From Zoogloea sp041917255 (GTDB lineage Bacteria > Pseudomonadota > Gammaproteobacteria > Burkholderiales > Rhodocyclaceae): 64,000 bases of DNA. The position numbers were made by a program, and so were the translations under genes. The stretch spans positions 1 through 64,000 of the forward strand of contig JAYRYA010000016.1 of the NCBI GenBank assembly GCA_041917255.1. The letters run 5' to 3'. Position 1 is the first letter of the stretch, and every line of letters begins with the position of its first letter. The notes under the pieces were generated by a model, which was not told the origin of the DNA, did not search any database, and worked only from the letters and a program-made list of their open reading frames with translations. Shown one piece after another: positions 8,773 to 17,267 of this stretch.

Positions 8773-10983
8773 TCACCCCGCCCGTCCGATGCGGCCCTGC
8801 TGGAGGGCTTCGACCACCTGGGCCTTGGGCCCGTCGGCGACGATCTGGCCCTGGTCGAGCACGATCAGCCGATCGACCAGATCGAGCAGCGAGGTGCGGT
8901 GGGTGACGAGTACGATCGTCTTGCCGGCCGCAAAACGGCGCAGACGCTGCTTGAGGCCTTCCTCGCTCTGGTGGTCCATGCTGCTGGAGGGTTCGTCGAG
9001 CAGCAGCACTGGCGGGTCGTTGAGCACCGCGCGGGCGATGGCCACCGCCTGGCGCTGACCACCGGAGAGGGACTCGCCTCGCTCGCCAACGGGCATCTCG
9101 AAGCCCTCCGGGTGGGTGTTGGCAAATTCGCGCACGCCGGCCAGATCGGCCGCGGCGAGGATCGCGCTGTCGTCGGCAAAGGGCGCGCCCATCGCAATGT
9201 TCTGCTTGAGGGTGCCGTAGAAGAGGGTCACATCCTGGGGGACGAAGCCGATGGCGCGGCGCAGCTCGGCAGGGTCGATCTGGCGGGAGTCGATGCCATC
9301 GACCAACACCGCGCCTTCGGTGGGCTGGTAGAGGCCGAGGATCAGCTTCTCGATGGTGGTCTTCCCGGAGCCGATACGGCCGATGATGGCGACTTTCTCG
9401 CCGGCCTTGAGGCGGAAGCTGATCTTCTTGAGCACGGCCTGGTCGCGGCCGGGGTAGCAGAAACTGACGTCCTTGAACTCGATGTCGCCGGTGAAGCTGG
9501 GGCGATGGACGAAGCTGGCGCCTTCCGGGCGTTCGACCGGCAGGTTCATGTGGGTGCCCACCGAGGCGAGGGAGGTGCGGGCGTTCTGGTACTGCATCAT
9601 CAGCCCGGCCACCTGGCCAAGGGGCGCCATGGCGCGGCCGGAGAGCATCGACGCGGCGATGATGCCGCCCATCGACATGTTGCCTTCCGACAGCTCATAC
9701 ACACCGACGATGATTACCGCGATGTTCACCAGCTGCTGCATGAGCTGGGCGAAGTTGACGGTGCCGGCCGACAGCAGTTTGAGGCGTCCACCGATCTGGG
9801 CGATGAACAGTGTGGCGCGCTCCCACTGGCGCTGAACGGTGCTCTCGGCGCCGAGCGTCTTGAGCGTTTCCAGCCCGACCAGACTTTCGACCAGCGTGGC
9901 GTTGCGCTGGGCGCTGGCGCGATAGGTGGTCTCGGTGAGCTCGTGCATCTTGTCTTGAGAGACCAGGGTGACGAACAGCACGGCAATCATCCCGACCAGC
10001 GGCGGCACCAGCAGCCACGGGGAGATCCAGGTCATCACGACAAGGAATAGCAGCACAAAGGGAAGATCGATCAGGGTGGTGACGGTGGCCGAGGCGATGA
10101 AGTCGCGCACGCCTTCGAAGGCGCGCAGGTTGGCCGCAAACGAGCCGACCGAGGCCGGGCGGGCGTCCATCCGCAGGCCCAGCACGCGTTCCATGATGCG
10201 GGCCGATAGCTGGACATCAATGCGCTTGCCGGCGGTGTCGACGATGTAGGCGCGCAGGGTGCGTAAGGCGAAGTCGAAGCACAGCACGAGGATCGCGCCG
10301 ACCGCCAGCACCCACAGGGTTTCAACGGCGTGGTTGGGCACGACGCGGTCGTAGACCGTCATGGAGAACATCGGGATGGCCAGCGCGAACAGGTTGACCA
10401 CCAGCGCGGCGAGCAAGGTATCGCGGTAGAGCCGCCAGTTCTCGAAGACGGTGCCCCAGAACCAGTGGGTGGCGCGCACGGCCTTGACCTGCGGCGCGCG
10501 GGCTTCGAAGCGGAAGCGCGGGCGGACGAAGCACACCAGCCCGGTGTACAGGGCGGCGAGCTGTTCGCCGCTGAGGATGTCGGCGGATTCCCCGGCCTCG
10601 GGAAAGCGCACCCGGGCGCGGCCGTCGGGCAGGCGCTCCAGCAGGATGCAGGCGCGACGATCGTGGAGCAGCAGGATCGCCGGCAGCAGGTTGGAGGTGA
10701 TGGCCTCGACGGGTTTGCGCACGATGCGGGCGGTGAGCCCGGCGCGGGCCGCGGCCCGGGGCAGCAGCGATGGTGTGAGGCGGTTGTCGACCAGCGGCAG
10801 GCCGGCTGAGAGTGCCGCGCCGGTGAAGGGGTTGCCGTGGATCTGGGTGAGGGTGACCAGCGCGTCGAGCAGGGGGTCTTCGTGGGTGATCGTCACGCCC
10901 GGGTGCCAGTCGGCATCCGCCGGGGCGGGCGCGCCGGCTTGCGGGGTGGAGGAGGCGGAAGGTGCAGCGTCGGTCATCGGCAC
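8773..10983 (-). CDS. Type I secretion ABC transporter/permease (LapB/RTX exporter type)
   Basis: 736 residues. Residues about 30-150 are a C39-peptidase-like domain. The region where a true C39 protease has its catalytic Cys reads DPLLDALVTLTQIHG, with no Cys, so this is the non-proteolytic variant typical of RTX/adhesin exporters. A six-helix membrane domain follows (about 185-470), then the nucleotide-binding domain with Walker A GRIGSGKTT, signature LSGGQRQAVAIARA, Walker B VLLLDEP and switch His in LVTHR. It exports the adhesin together with the HlyD protein encoded 4 nt downstream. A rich Ala/Pro N-terminal tail of about 30 residues precedes the peptidase-like domain; a slightly later start cannot be excluded. 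Confidence 0.93.
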   Translation of the reverse strand: MPMTDAAPSASSTPQAGAPAPADADWHPGVTITHEDPLLDALVTLTQIHGNPFTGAALSAGLPLVDNRLTPSLLPRAAARAGLTARIVRKPVEAITSNLLPAILLLHDRRACILLERLPDGRARVRFPEAGESADILSGEQLAALYTGLVCFVRPRFRFEARAPQVKAVRATHWFWGTVFENWRLYRDTLLAALVVNLFALAIPMFSMTVYDRVVPNHAVETLWVLAVGAILVLCFDFALRTLRAYIVDTAGKRIDVQLSARIMERVLGLRMDARPASVGSFAANLRAFEGVRDFIASATVTTLIDLPFVLLFLVVMTWISPWLLVPPLVGMIAVLFVTLVSQDKMHELTETTYRASAQRNATLVESLVGLETLKTLGAESTVQRQWERATLFIAQIGGRLKLLSAGTVNFAQLMQQLVNIAVIIVGVYELSEGNMSMGGIIAASMLSGRAMAPLGQVAGLMMQYQNARTSLASVGTHMNLPVERPEGASFVHRPSFTGDIEFKDVSFCYPGRDQAVLKKISFRLKAGEKVAIIGRIGSGKTTIEKLILGLYQPTEGAVLVDGIDSRQIDPAELRRAIGFVPQDVTLFYGTLKQNIAMGAPFADDSAILAAADLAGVREFANTHPEGFEMPVGERGESLSGGQRQAVAIARAVLNDPPVLLLDEPSSSMDHQSEEGLKQRLRRFAAGKTIVLVTHRTSLLDLVDRLIVLDQGQIVADGPKAQVVEALQQGRIGRAG

Positions 10984-11150
10984 AATCGTGAAATGGGGTC
11001 GGTTCCTGCCCGGGCGAGGACTTGACCTGCAAGGGCAAGTCGCCGGAATTACCGGCGGACGTCCTGATTGTAGGGATAACGGGCTGGAGAGGGGGAACTT
11101 GAGCCTTCAGGCGTTCGATGCCGGACAACTTTGGCGGAGGGTGTTTCTTG

Positions 11151-11180
11151 CTGCGCCGGCCAGTGTCTGGCCCGGCGCAG
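11151..11180. terminator. Strong hairpin downstream of the 11188 gene, no U-tract
   Basis: Arms CTGCGCCGG and CCGGCGCAG are perfectly complementary and can extend inward through GGCCAG/CTGGCC with a one-base bulge. It lies just after the stop of the small gene at 11188 (minus strand) but is not followed by a T-run, so termination is plausible rather than shown. Confidence 0.35.
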
Positions 11181-11187
11181 TGGGGCA

Positions 11188-11502
11188 TCAGATGATGTCG
11201 TTCGGCCCGAGGAGGTCGAGGCCCTGACGCAGCCGTGCCCGGGCGCCCTTGCGGGCCAGCAGCTTGCGCTGAGCGTCGGGCGGCAGGTCGGTGAGGCGAA
11301 GCAGGCCCCGGTCGATCAGCACATCCACGACGTCTTCGATGACCCGGATGAGGTCGGCATCGAGGCGGGCGAAATCCTTTTCCGAGCCGGTGAGGGCAGC
11401 GGAGTCCGGGTGGCCGAGGGGCAGCTCTTCCTCGTGGCCGGGGCCGGCCTCGGCGAAGAGCGCAGTGACCTGGCCGGTGGCATCGCGTTGGACGTAAGGC
11501 AT
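11188..11502 (-). CDS. Small conserved protein, often mislabelled tryptophan synthase beta-like
   Basis: 104 residues beginning MPYVQRDATGQVTALFAEAG. Short proteins of this kind carry the database label tryptophan synthase subunit beta-like protein. Nothing here supports that enzyme: there is no PLP-lysine motif and the length is only about a quarter of TrpB. The middle (LDADLIRVIEDVVDVLIDRG) looks helical and acidic, and the end (LLARKGARARLRQGLDLLG) is basic. It is the last gene of the ribF-ileS-lspA-fkpB-ispH run, 30 nt after ispH, probably co-transcribed. Function unknown. Confidence 0.75.
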   Translation of the reverse strand: MPYVQRDATGQVTALFAEAGPGHEEELPLGHPDSAALTGSEKDFARLDADLIRVIEDVVDVLIDRGLLRLTDLPPDAQRKLLARKGARARLRQGLDLLGPNDII

Positions 11503-11532
11503 GGCGGCTCCGGGGTAGGCGGATGTGCGGGC

Positions 11533-12465
11533 TCAGGCCGCGGGCGTCTGGAGTTCTTTGGGCAGCGGAAAGGTGATGCGCTCGGGCACACCCTCGAGAG
11601 AGCGCACCGACGCGGCACCCAGCGCCTTCAGGCGGGCGATGACCGATTCGACCAGCACTTCCGGTGCAGACGCACCAGCGGTAACGCCGATGCGCTGCTT
11701 GCCGACGATCCAGGCCGGGTCGATGGCTTCGGCGTTGTCGATGAGGTAGGCGGGCACCTTGAGGAGTTCGGCCACTTCACGCAGGCGGTTGGAGTTGGAA
11801 CTGTTGACCGAGCCCACCACCAGCACCAGATCGGACTGGGGCGCCATGAATTTCACGGCGTCCTGACGATTTTGCGTGGCGTAGCAGATGTCGTCCTTCT
11901 TGGGGCCGACGATGTTGGGGAATCGCTCGCGAAGGGCCGTGACGATGGCGCCGGCGTCATCCACCGACAGGGTCGTCTGCGTGACGTAGGCGAGCATGTC
12001 CGGATCGGTGACCACCAGGCCGGCCACGTCGGCGACGTTCTCGACGAGGTGGATGCCGTCCTTCACCTGGCCCATGGTGCCCTCGACTTCCGGGTGGCCC
12101 TTGTGGCCGATCATGATGACTTCACGGCCCTGGTCGCGCATGCGGCCGACTTCGAGGTGCACTTTGGTGACCAGCGGGCAGGTTGCGTCGAACACGCGCA
12201 GGCCACGGGCGTCGGCCTCGGTGCGCACCGACTGGGGCACGCCGTGGGCGCTGAAGATCACGGTGTTGCCAGCCGGCACGTCGGCGAGATCCTCGATGAA
12301 GATGGCGCCCTTGGCGCGCAGGCCTTCGACGACGAAGCGGTTGTGGACGACTTCGTGGCGCACGTAGATCGGCGCACCGAACTGGGCCAGCGCCCGTTCG
12401 ACGATCTCGATGGCACGTTCTACGCCGGCGCAGAAGCCGCGGGGATTGGCGAGCAGGACTTCCAT
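11533..12465 (-). CDS. ispH: 4-hydroxy-3-methylbut-2-enyl diphosphate reductase
   Basis: 310 residues, normal length. IspH (LytB) carries out the last step of the MEP isoprenoid pathway, reducing HMBPP to IPP and DMAPP with an Fe-S cluster. The three cluster cysteines are in GFCAGVERA (C12), DATCPLVTK and DICYATQNRQ. The conserved histidines in VRHEVVHN and SAHGVPQ and the TxxxH-like region VMIGHKGHPEVEGTMGQ are also present. It starts 17 nt after fkpB and is the fifth gene of the ribF-ileS-lspA-fkpB-ispH cluster, an arrangement well known in proteobacteria. Confidence 0.97.
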   Translation of the reverse strand: MEVLLANPRGFCAGVERAIEIVERALAQFGAPIYVRHEVVHNRFVVEGLRAKGAIFIEDLADVPAGNTVIFSAHGVPQSVRTEADARGLRVFDATCPLVTKVHLEVGRMRDQGREVIMIGHKGHPEVEGTMGQVKDGIHLVENVADVAGLVVTDPDMLAYVTQTTLSVDDAGAIVTALRERFPNIVGPKKDDICYATQNRQDAVKFMAPQSDLVLVVGSVNSSNSNRLREVAELLKVPAYLIDNAEAIDPAWIVGKQRIGVTAGASAPEVLVESVIARLKALGAASVRSLEGVPERITFPLPKELQTPAA

Positions 12466-12482
12466 GGCTTTCCTCGTGTCGC

Positions 12483-12914
12483 TCAGTTGACGCCGATGAT
12501 CTGGACTTCGAAGCGGATCGCCTTGCCGGCCAGCGGGTGGTTGAAGTCGATGGTGGCGTGGGTGTCGCCGACTTCGCGGATCAGGCCGGGGTAGCGAGTG
12601 CCATCGGGGGCCGTGAATTCCATGATGACCAGCGGCTCGACGGCGGCCCCATCGGGGAAGTCTTCGAGGCGAACTTTCTCGACGAGGTCGTCGCGATAGG
12701 CGCCGAAGGCGTCGTCGGGCTGCAGCATGAAGGTGTGGTGCTCGCCCACGGCGGTGCCAGCGAGGCAGCGCTCGAGGGTAGGCAGCAGATCGCCGCGGCC
12801 CAGGTGCATGGTGGCCGGCGTGGTCTCGAAGGTGCTGATGAGCGACTGGCCGTTGTCGAGAGAGATCCGGTAGTGAAGGGTGACAAGGCTGTCGGGCTGG
12901 ACGATCTGGGTCAT
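12483..12914 (-). CDS. fkpB: FKBP-type peptidyl-prolyl cis-trans isomerase (SlpA/FkpB type)
   Basis: 143 residues starting MTQIVQPDSLVTLHYRI. The ATG at 12914 overlaps the lspA stop (ATGA), which settles the start; a longer open frame upstream is just lspA in another frame. The protein is the SlyD/SlpA-like FKBP class: short FKBP half (DNGQSLISTFETTPATMHLG), an insert-in-flap region (GEHHTFMLQPDDAFGAYRDD) and FNHPLAGKAIRFEVQI at the end. It is a cytoplasmic proline isomerase/chaperone. It lacks the His-rich tail of SlyD. The position between lspA and ispH matches fkpB elsewhere. Confidence 0.93.
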   Translation of the reverse strand: MTQIVQPDSLVTLHYRISLDNGQSLISTFETTPATMHLGRGDLLPTLERCLAGTAVGEHHTFMLQPDDAFGAYRDDLVEKVRLEDFPDGAAVEPLVIMEFTAPDGTRYPGLIREVGDTHATIDFNHPLAGKAIRFEVQIIGVN

Positions 12915-13405
12915 GAAAGTTTCTCTTGGACTGGGGCGTGGCGGCTTTCGCGGAACTGGGCGATGAGCATCAGCGCGACGCCCACGCAGATGGCGGAATC
13001 CGCTACGTTGAATGCCGGCCATCCATAGCGGCCGACGTGGAAATACAGGAAGTCGACCACCGCGCCGAACACGAAGCGGTCGATGACATTGCCAATGGCG
13101 CCGCCGATGATGAGCGAGAAGGCCAGCGGCTGCAGTAACTCATGCTGGTGCCGGGCCAAGAGGCGCAGCAGCCAGCCACAGATGCCGGCGGCGAGGGCGA
13201 CGAAGAACCAGCGTTGCCAGCCGGATTGGTCAGCCAGAAAACTGAATGCCGCACCGGGATTGAAGGCCAGTACCAGATCGAACCAGTCAGTGACGTGAAT
13301 GACCTCGCCGTTGCGCAAGGCGCCGCGGACGAGGTGTTTGGTCCATTGATCCACCAGCACGACGATGGCCGAGAGGCCAATCCAGTTGCCGAGGCGAAGT
13401 TTCAA
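12911..13405 (-). CDS. lspA: Lipoprotein signal peptidase II
   Basis: 164 residues with four predicted membrane helices. LspA cleaves the signal peptide of diacylglyceryl-modified prolipoproteins in the inner membrane. The two catalytic aspartates are visible in GNVIDRFVFGAVVDFLYFH and AFNVADSAICVG. It starts 29 nt after ileS and its TGA overlaps the fkpB ATG by four bases, so the two are translationally coupled. The lipoproteins at 46121, 47176 and 51111 would be its substrates. Confidence 0.97.
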   Translation of the reverse strand: MKLRLGNWIGLSAIVVLVDQWTKHLVRGALRNGEVIHVTDWFDLVLAFNPGAAFSFLADQSGWQRWFFVALAAGICGWLLRLLARHQHELLQPLAFSLIIGGAIGNVIDRFVFGAVVDFLYFHVGRYGWPAFNVADSAICVGVALMLIAQFRESRHAPVQEKLS

Positions 13406-13434
13406 GGGCGGGGCTCCAGCTTGCGGTTGTGGGG

Positions 13435-16239
13435 TCAGGCGGCGCTGCGGGCTTCACCGGCGCCGTGCAGGTTGGACGTGCAGCGGCCACAAAGTTCCGG
13501 ATGGGCCGCGTCGTGGCCCACATCGGCGCGGTAGTGCCAGCAGCGGTCGCACTTGGCGTGGGCCGACGGCGTGACGATGATGGCCTCGACGGCTTCGTCG
13601 GCGGCCTTGACCAGCGTGGTCTTGGAGCAGATCAGCACGAAGCGCAGGTCGTCGCCCAGGCTGGCGAGCACGTCGTAACGGCCACCCGCGGCGCGGATCT
13701 CGACTTCTGCCTGCAGGGACGAGCCCACCTGGCCGGCGGTGCGCACGGCCTCGATCTCCTTCTGCACGTCGGCGCGGATGGCGCGGAGGGTCGTCCACTT
13801 GTCGAGCAGGGCGTCTTCGCGTTCCTGCGCCGGCAGGGTGTGGAAGGTGTGCAGCATCACGCTGTCGTCGGCATCCTTGCTTAGCAGCCGCCAGATTTCC
13901 TCGGCGGTGAAGGAGAGGATCGGGGCCATCAGTTTGACCACCGACTGGAGGATGTGCCACAGGGCGCTCTGGGCCGCACGGCGCGCCTTCGAGTTGGCCT
14001 GGGTGGTGTAGAGGCGATCCTTGAGGATGTCGAGATACACCGCGCCGAGGTCTTCAGAGGCGAAGTTCTGCAGCGCTTGGACGACGCGATGGAACTCGAA
14101 GCGACCGTAATCGGCTTCGGCCTGGGTCTGCAGTTTGCGGGTCAGGGCCAGCGCGTAGCGGTCGATCTCCAGCCACTCATCCACCGGCAGCATGTCGGCC
14201 TGCGGGCTGAAGTCGGCGGTGTTGGCGAGCAGGAAGCGGAGGGTGTTGCGGATCCGCCGGTAGGATTCGACCACCCGGTCGAGAATCTCCTTGGACATGG
14301 CGAGCTCGCCCGAATAATCCGTAGAGGCAACCCACAGGCGGAGGATTTCGGCCCCCATTTTTTCCGTGACTTCCTGGGGCAGGATGGTGTTGCCCAGGGA
14401 CTTGCTCATCTTGCGGCCTTGCTGGTCGACGGTGAAGCCGTGGGTCAGCAGCGCCTTGTAGGGCGGGTGGCCGTCGATGGCGCAGCCGGTGAGCAGCGAC
14501 GAGTGGAACCAGCCGCGGTGCTGGTCGGAGCCTTCGAGGTACAGATCGGCGCGCGGGCCGGTGGCGTGACCGTCCGGGTGGGAGCCGCGCAGTACATGCC
14601 AGTGGGTGGTGCCGGAATCGAACCACACGTCGAGGGTGTCGCTGATCTTTTCGTACTGGGCGGCTTCGTCACCCAGCAGCGCGGCGGCGTCGAGTTTGAA
14701 CCAGGCAGCGATGCCTTCCTGCTCGATGCGCTGGGCGACTTCTTCCATCAGCTCGACGGTGCGCGGGTGGAGTTCGCCGGTTTCGCGGTTGAGGAAGAAC
14801 GGGATCGGCACGCCCCAGTTGCGCTGGCGCGAGATGCACCAGTCGGGACGGTTGGCGATCATGGCGTGCAGCCGGGCCTGACCCCAGGACGGGAAGAACT
14901 GGGTGGCATCGACGCCGCCCAGGGCGAGCTCGCGCAGGCTGGGGCCGTCGTTTGGCTTGAGGTCCATGCCGACGAACCACTGGGCAGTGGCGCGGTAGAT
15001 CAGCGGCGTTTTATGGCGCCAGCAGTGCATGTAGCTGTGGCTGATCTTTTCGTGGGAGAACAGCGCGCCCACCTCCTGAAGCTTCTCGACGATGACCGGG
15101 TTGGCCTTCCAGATGTGCAGGCCGCCGAAGAAGGGCAGGGATTCGGCATACACGCCGTTGCTCTGCACCGGGTTGAGGATGTCGTCGTTGGTGAAGCCGT
15201 TGGCCTTGCAGGAGTTGAAGTCGTCCACGCCATAGGCCGGGGCCGAATGGACGATGCCGGTACCGGCGTCGAGACCCACGTAGTCGGCCACGAAGACCGG
15301 CGAGACGCGGTCGTAGAACGGGTGGCGGAAGGTGATGTGGCCAAGCTTGCCACCGTTGGTCTTCGCAACCACGGTGCCTTCGAGGCCGAAGCGCTTGAGG
15401 CTGGATTCGGCGAGTTCGGCCATCAGCACCAGCAGGCCACGCGGGGTGTCCACCAGCGCGTACTCGTGCTCGGGATGGACGTTGAGGGCCTGGTTGGAGG
15501 GGATCGTCCAGGGCGTGGTGGTCCAGATCACCGCGTAGGCGTCCTTGCCGGCAGGGAGGGTGGCGAGGCCGAAGGCGGCGGCGAGCTTTTCGGGTTCGGC
15601 GCACACGAAGCCCACGTCGATGGCGGGGCTCTGCTTGTCCTGGTATTCGACCTCGGCCTCGGCCAGCGCCGAGCCGCAGTCGAAACACCAGTTGACGGGC
15701 TTGAGGCCCTTGAACACCCAGCCGCGTTTGACCATCTCGGCCAGCGCCCGCACTTCGCCGGCTTCGTTGGCGAAGTTCATGGTCAGGTAGGGGTTGTCCC
15801 AGTCTCCCAGCACACCGAGGCGGATGAATTCCTTCTTCTGGACCGCCACTTGTTCGGTGGCGTAGGCCCGGCACAGTTCGCGTACCTTATCGGCGGGCAG
15901 ACCCTTGCCGTGGGTGACTTCGATCTTGTGCTCGATGGGCAGGCCGTGGCAATCCCAGCCGGGCACGTAGGGTGCGTCGAAGCCTGCCAGGGTCTTGGAG
16001 CGGACGATGATGTCCTTGAGGATCTTGTTGAGGGCATGGCCCAGGTGCAGGTTGCCGTTGGCGTACGGCGGGCCGTCATGCAGGACGAACTTGGGCCGGC
16101 CGGCCGACGCCTTGCGGATCTTCTGGTAGAGCTTGCGTTGCTGCCAGTCGGCGATCCAGCCCGGCTCGCGCTTGGCGAGGTCGCCCCGCATGGGGAAGGG
16201 AGTGTCGGGCAGGTTGAGGTCGTTGCGCTTCTGGGACAT
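13435..16239 (-). CDS. ileS: Isoleucyl-tRNA synthetase
   Basis: 934 residues. The start was placed at ATG 16239 (MSQKRNDLNLPDTPFPMRG) because the upstream extension of the frame reads through ribF and is not protein-like. Class I motifs are present: YANGNLHLGHALNK (HIGH) and GRKMSKSLGN (KMSKS). The CP1 editing domain lies between them. The C-terminal zinc site CDRCWHYRADVG ... CGRCTSN is intact, as in bacterial-type IleRS. It charges tRNA-Ile in the cytoplasm. The gene lies 22 nt after ribF and 29 nt before lspA in one operon. Confidence 0.97.
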   Translation of the reverse strand: MSQKRNDLNLPDTPFPMRGDLAKREPGWIADWQQRKLYQKIRKASAGRPKFVLHDGPPYANGNLHLGHALNKILKDIIVRSKTLAGFDAPYVPGWDCHGLPIEHKIEVTHGKGLPADKVRELCRAYATEQVAVQKKEFIRLGVLGDWDNPYLTMNFANEAGEVRALAEMVKRGWVFKGLKPVNWCFDCGSALAEAEVEYQDKQSPAIDVGFVCAEPEKLAAAFGLATLPAGKDAYAVIWTTTPWTIPSNQALNVHPEHEYALVDTPRGLLVLMAELAESSLKRFGLEGTVVAKTNGGKLGHITFRHPFYDRVSPVFVADYVGLDAGTGIVHSAPAYGVDDFNSCKANGFTNDDILNPVQSNGVYAESLPFFGGLHIWKANPVIVEKLQEVGALFSHEKISHSYMHCWRHKTPLIYRATAQWFVGMDLKPNDGPSLRELALGGVDATQFFPSWGQARLHAMIANRPDWCISRQRNWGVPIPFFLNRETGELHPRTVELMEEVAQRIEQEGIAAWFKLDAAALLGDEAAQYEKISDTLDVWFDSGTTHWHVLRGSHPDGHATGPRADLYLEGSDQHRGWFHSSLLTGCAIDGHPPYKALLTHGFTVDQQGRKMSKSLGNTILPQEVTEKMGAEILRLWVASTDYSGELAMSKEILDRVVESYRRIRNTLRFLLANTADFSPQADMLPVDEWLEIDRYALALTRKLQTQAEADYGRFEFHRVVQALQNFASEDLGAVYLDILKDRLYTTQANSKARRAAQSALWHILQSVVKLMAPILSFTAEEIWRLLSKDADDSVMLHTFHTLPAQEREDALLDKWTTLRAIRADVQKEIEAVRTAGQVGSSLQAEVEIRAAGGRYDVLASLGDDLRFVLICSKTTLVKAADEAVEAIIVTPSAHAKCDRCWHYRADVGHDAAHPELCGRCTSNLHGAGEARSAA

Positions 16240-16261
16240 GGTTCGTTGCGGCCTGTGGAAT

Positions 16262-17194
16262 TCAGAGAGGATTCTGGGCGAAATAAGCGCGGGCCTCGTC
16301 GGAGTCGCGGGCGATCTGGGCAGTGAGGGCGTCGAGGCTGTCGTAGCGCGCCTCATCACGCTGCTTGCGTAGGAAATTGACGCGCAGGTGGGCGTCGTAG
16401 CATTCGGTGTTCCAGTCGAAGAGATGCACTTCGAGGCTGGGTCGGCCGGCGTCGTTGATGGTGGGGCGCACGCCAACGCTGGCGACGCCCGGCCAGGGCT
16501 TGTCGGCGAGGCCGTCGACGCTGACGGTGTAGATGCCCATCAGCGGCGGGCTGCGGTGCTTGAGCTGGATGTTGGCGGTGGGAAAGCCGATGGTGCGGCC
16601 GATCTTGTCGCCGTGCAGGACGCGCCCGCTGATGCTGTAAGGCCGGCCGAGGAGGCGCGCTGCGTGGGGCATGTCGCCCTCGGCCAGCGCGGCGCGCACT
16701 GCGGAGCTGGATACGCGTTCGCCTTCGTGATCGAGCGTGTGCATGGCTTCAACGGTGAAGCCGACGGTTTCGCCGACCGCGCGGAGCATCTCGAAATTGC
16801 CGGTGCGGCCCTTGCCGAAGCGGAAGTCGTCGCCGATCAGCAGGTGGCGCACGCCAAGGCCCTGGATCAACACGTCTTCGATGAAGGCTTCGGCGGTGAG
16901 GCCGGCAAAGCGCTTGTTGAAGCGGGCGATGTAGAGGCGGTCGACACCTCTGGCTTCGAGTAGCTGGATCTTCTCGCGCAGGGAGGTGAGGCGCCTGGGG
17001 CGATTCTCGTGGGTGAAGTATTCCCGCGGGTGCGGCTCGAAGGTCAGGACCGCGGCGGGCAGGCTGGTGGCCAGGGCCTTGGCGGAGAGCTTGGCCAGCA
17101 GGGCCTGATGACCGCGGTGCACGCCATCGAAATTGCCGATGGTCAGCACGCAGCCATGGTCGGCTCGCTGGGGGATTCCACGGAAGACCTGCAT
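16262..17194 (-). CDS. ribF: Bifunctional riboflavin kinase / FAD synthetase
   Basis: 310 residues. The N-terminal FMN adenylyltransferase domain carries GNFDGVHRGHQALL and LLIGDDFRFGKGRTGNFEML. The C-terminal flavokinase domain carries GRVLHGDKIGRTIGFPTANI and the GVASVGVRPTI strand. It makes FMN and FAD, which the SdhA, Lpd and nitronate-oxygenase-like enzymes encoded in this window require. Start at ATG 17194 (MQVFRGIPQRADHGCVLT); the frame is open further upstream but that part is low-complexity and contains the likely promoter. First gene of the ribF-ileS-lspA-fkpB-ispH operon. Confidence 0.95.
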   Translation of the reverse strand: MQVFRGIPQRADHGCVLTIGNFDGVHRGHQALLAKLSAKALATSLPAAVLTFEPHPREYFTHENRPRRLTSLREKIQLLEARGVDRLYIARFNKRFAGLTAEAFIEDVLIQGLGVRHLLIGDDFRFGKGRTGNFEMLRAVGETVGFTVEAMHTLDHEGERVSSSAVRAALAEGDMPHAARLLGRPYSISGRVLHGDKIGRTIGFPTANIQLKHRSPPLMGIYTVSVDGLADKPWPGVASVGVRPTINDAGRPSLEVHLFDWNTECYDAHLRVNFLRKQRDEARYDSLDALTAQIARDSDEARAYFAQNPL

Positions 17195-17218
17195 GGGCGG
17201 ATTGCGGGCAAAGGGGCG

Positions 17219-17247
17219 ATTATAACGGCAAGGCGCCGCCCGGCGAA
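17219..17247 (-). promoter_or_regulatory. Candidate sigma-70 promoter for the ribF operon
   Basis: On the minus strand a perfect -10 TATAAT (17224-17219) is preceded by a 17-bp spacer and a weak -35 TTCGCC (17247-17242). It lies about 25-50 nt before the ribF ATG. The GC-rich inverted repeat just upstream (about 17226-17255) could end tgt transcription and overlaps the -35 region. Confidence 0.5.
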
Positions 17248-17267
17248 GCCGGCGCCCTGCAGGGGCC

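Noticed and set aside
11188..11502. Tryptophan synthase beta function for the 104-residue protein
   Set aside because: Far too short and without PLP-binding motifs; the label is a database carry-over.
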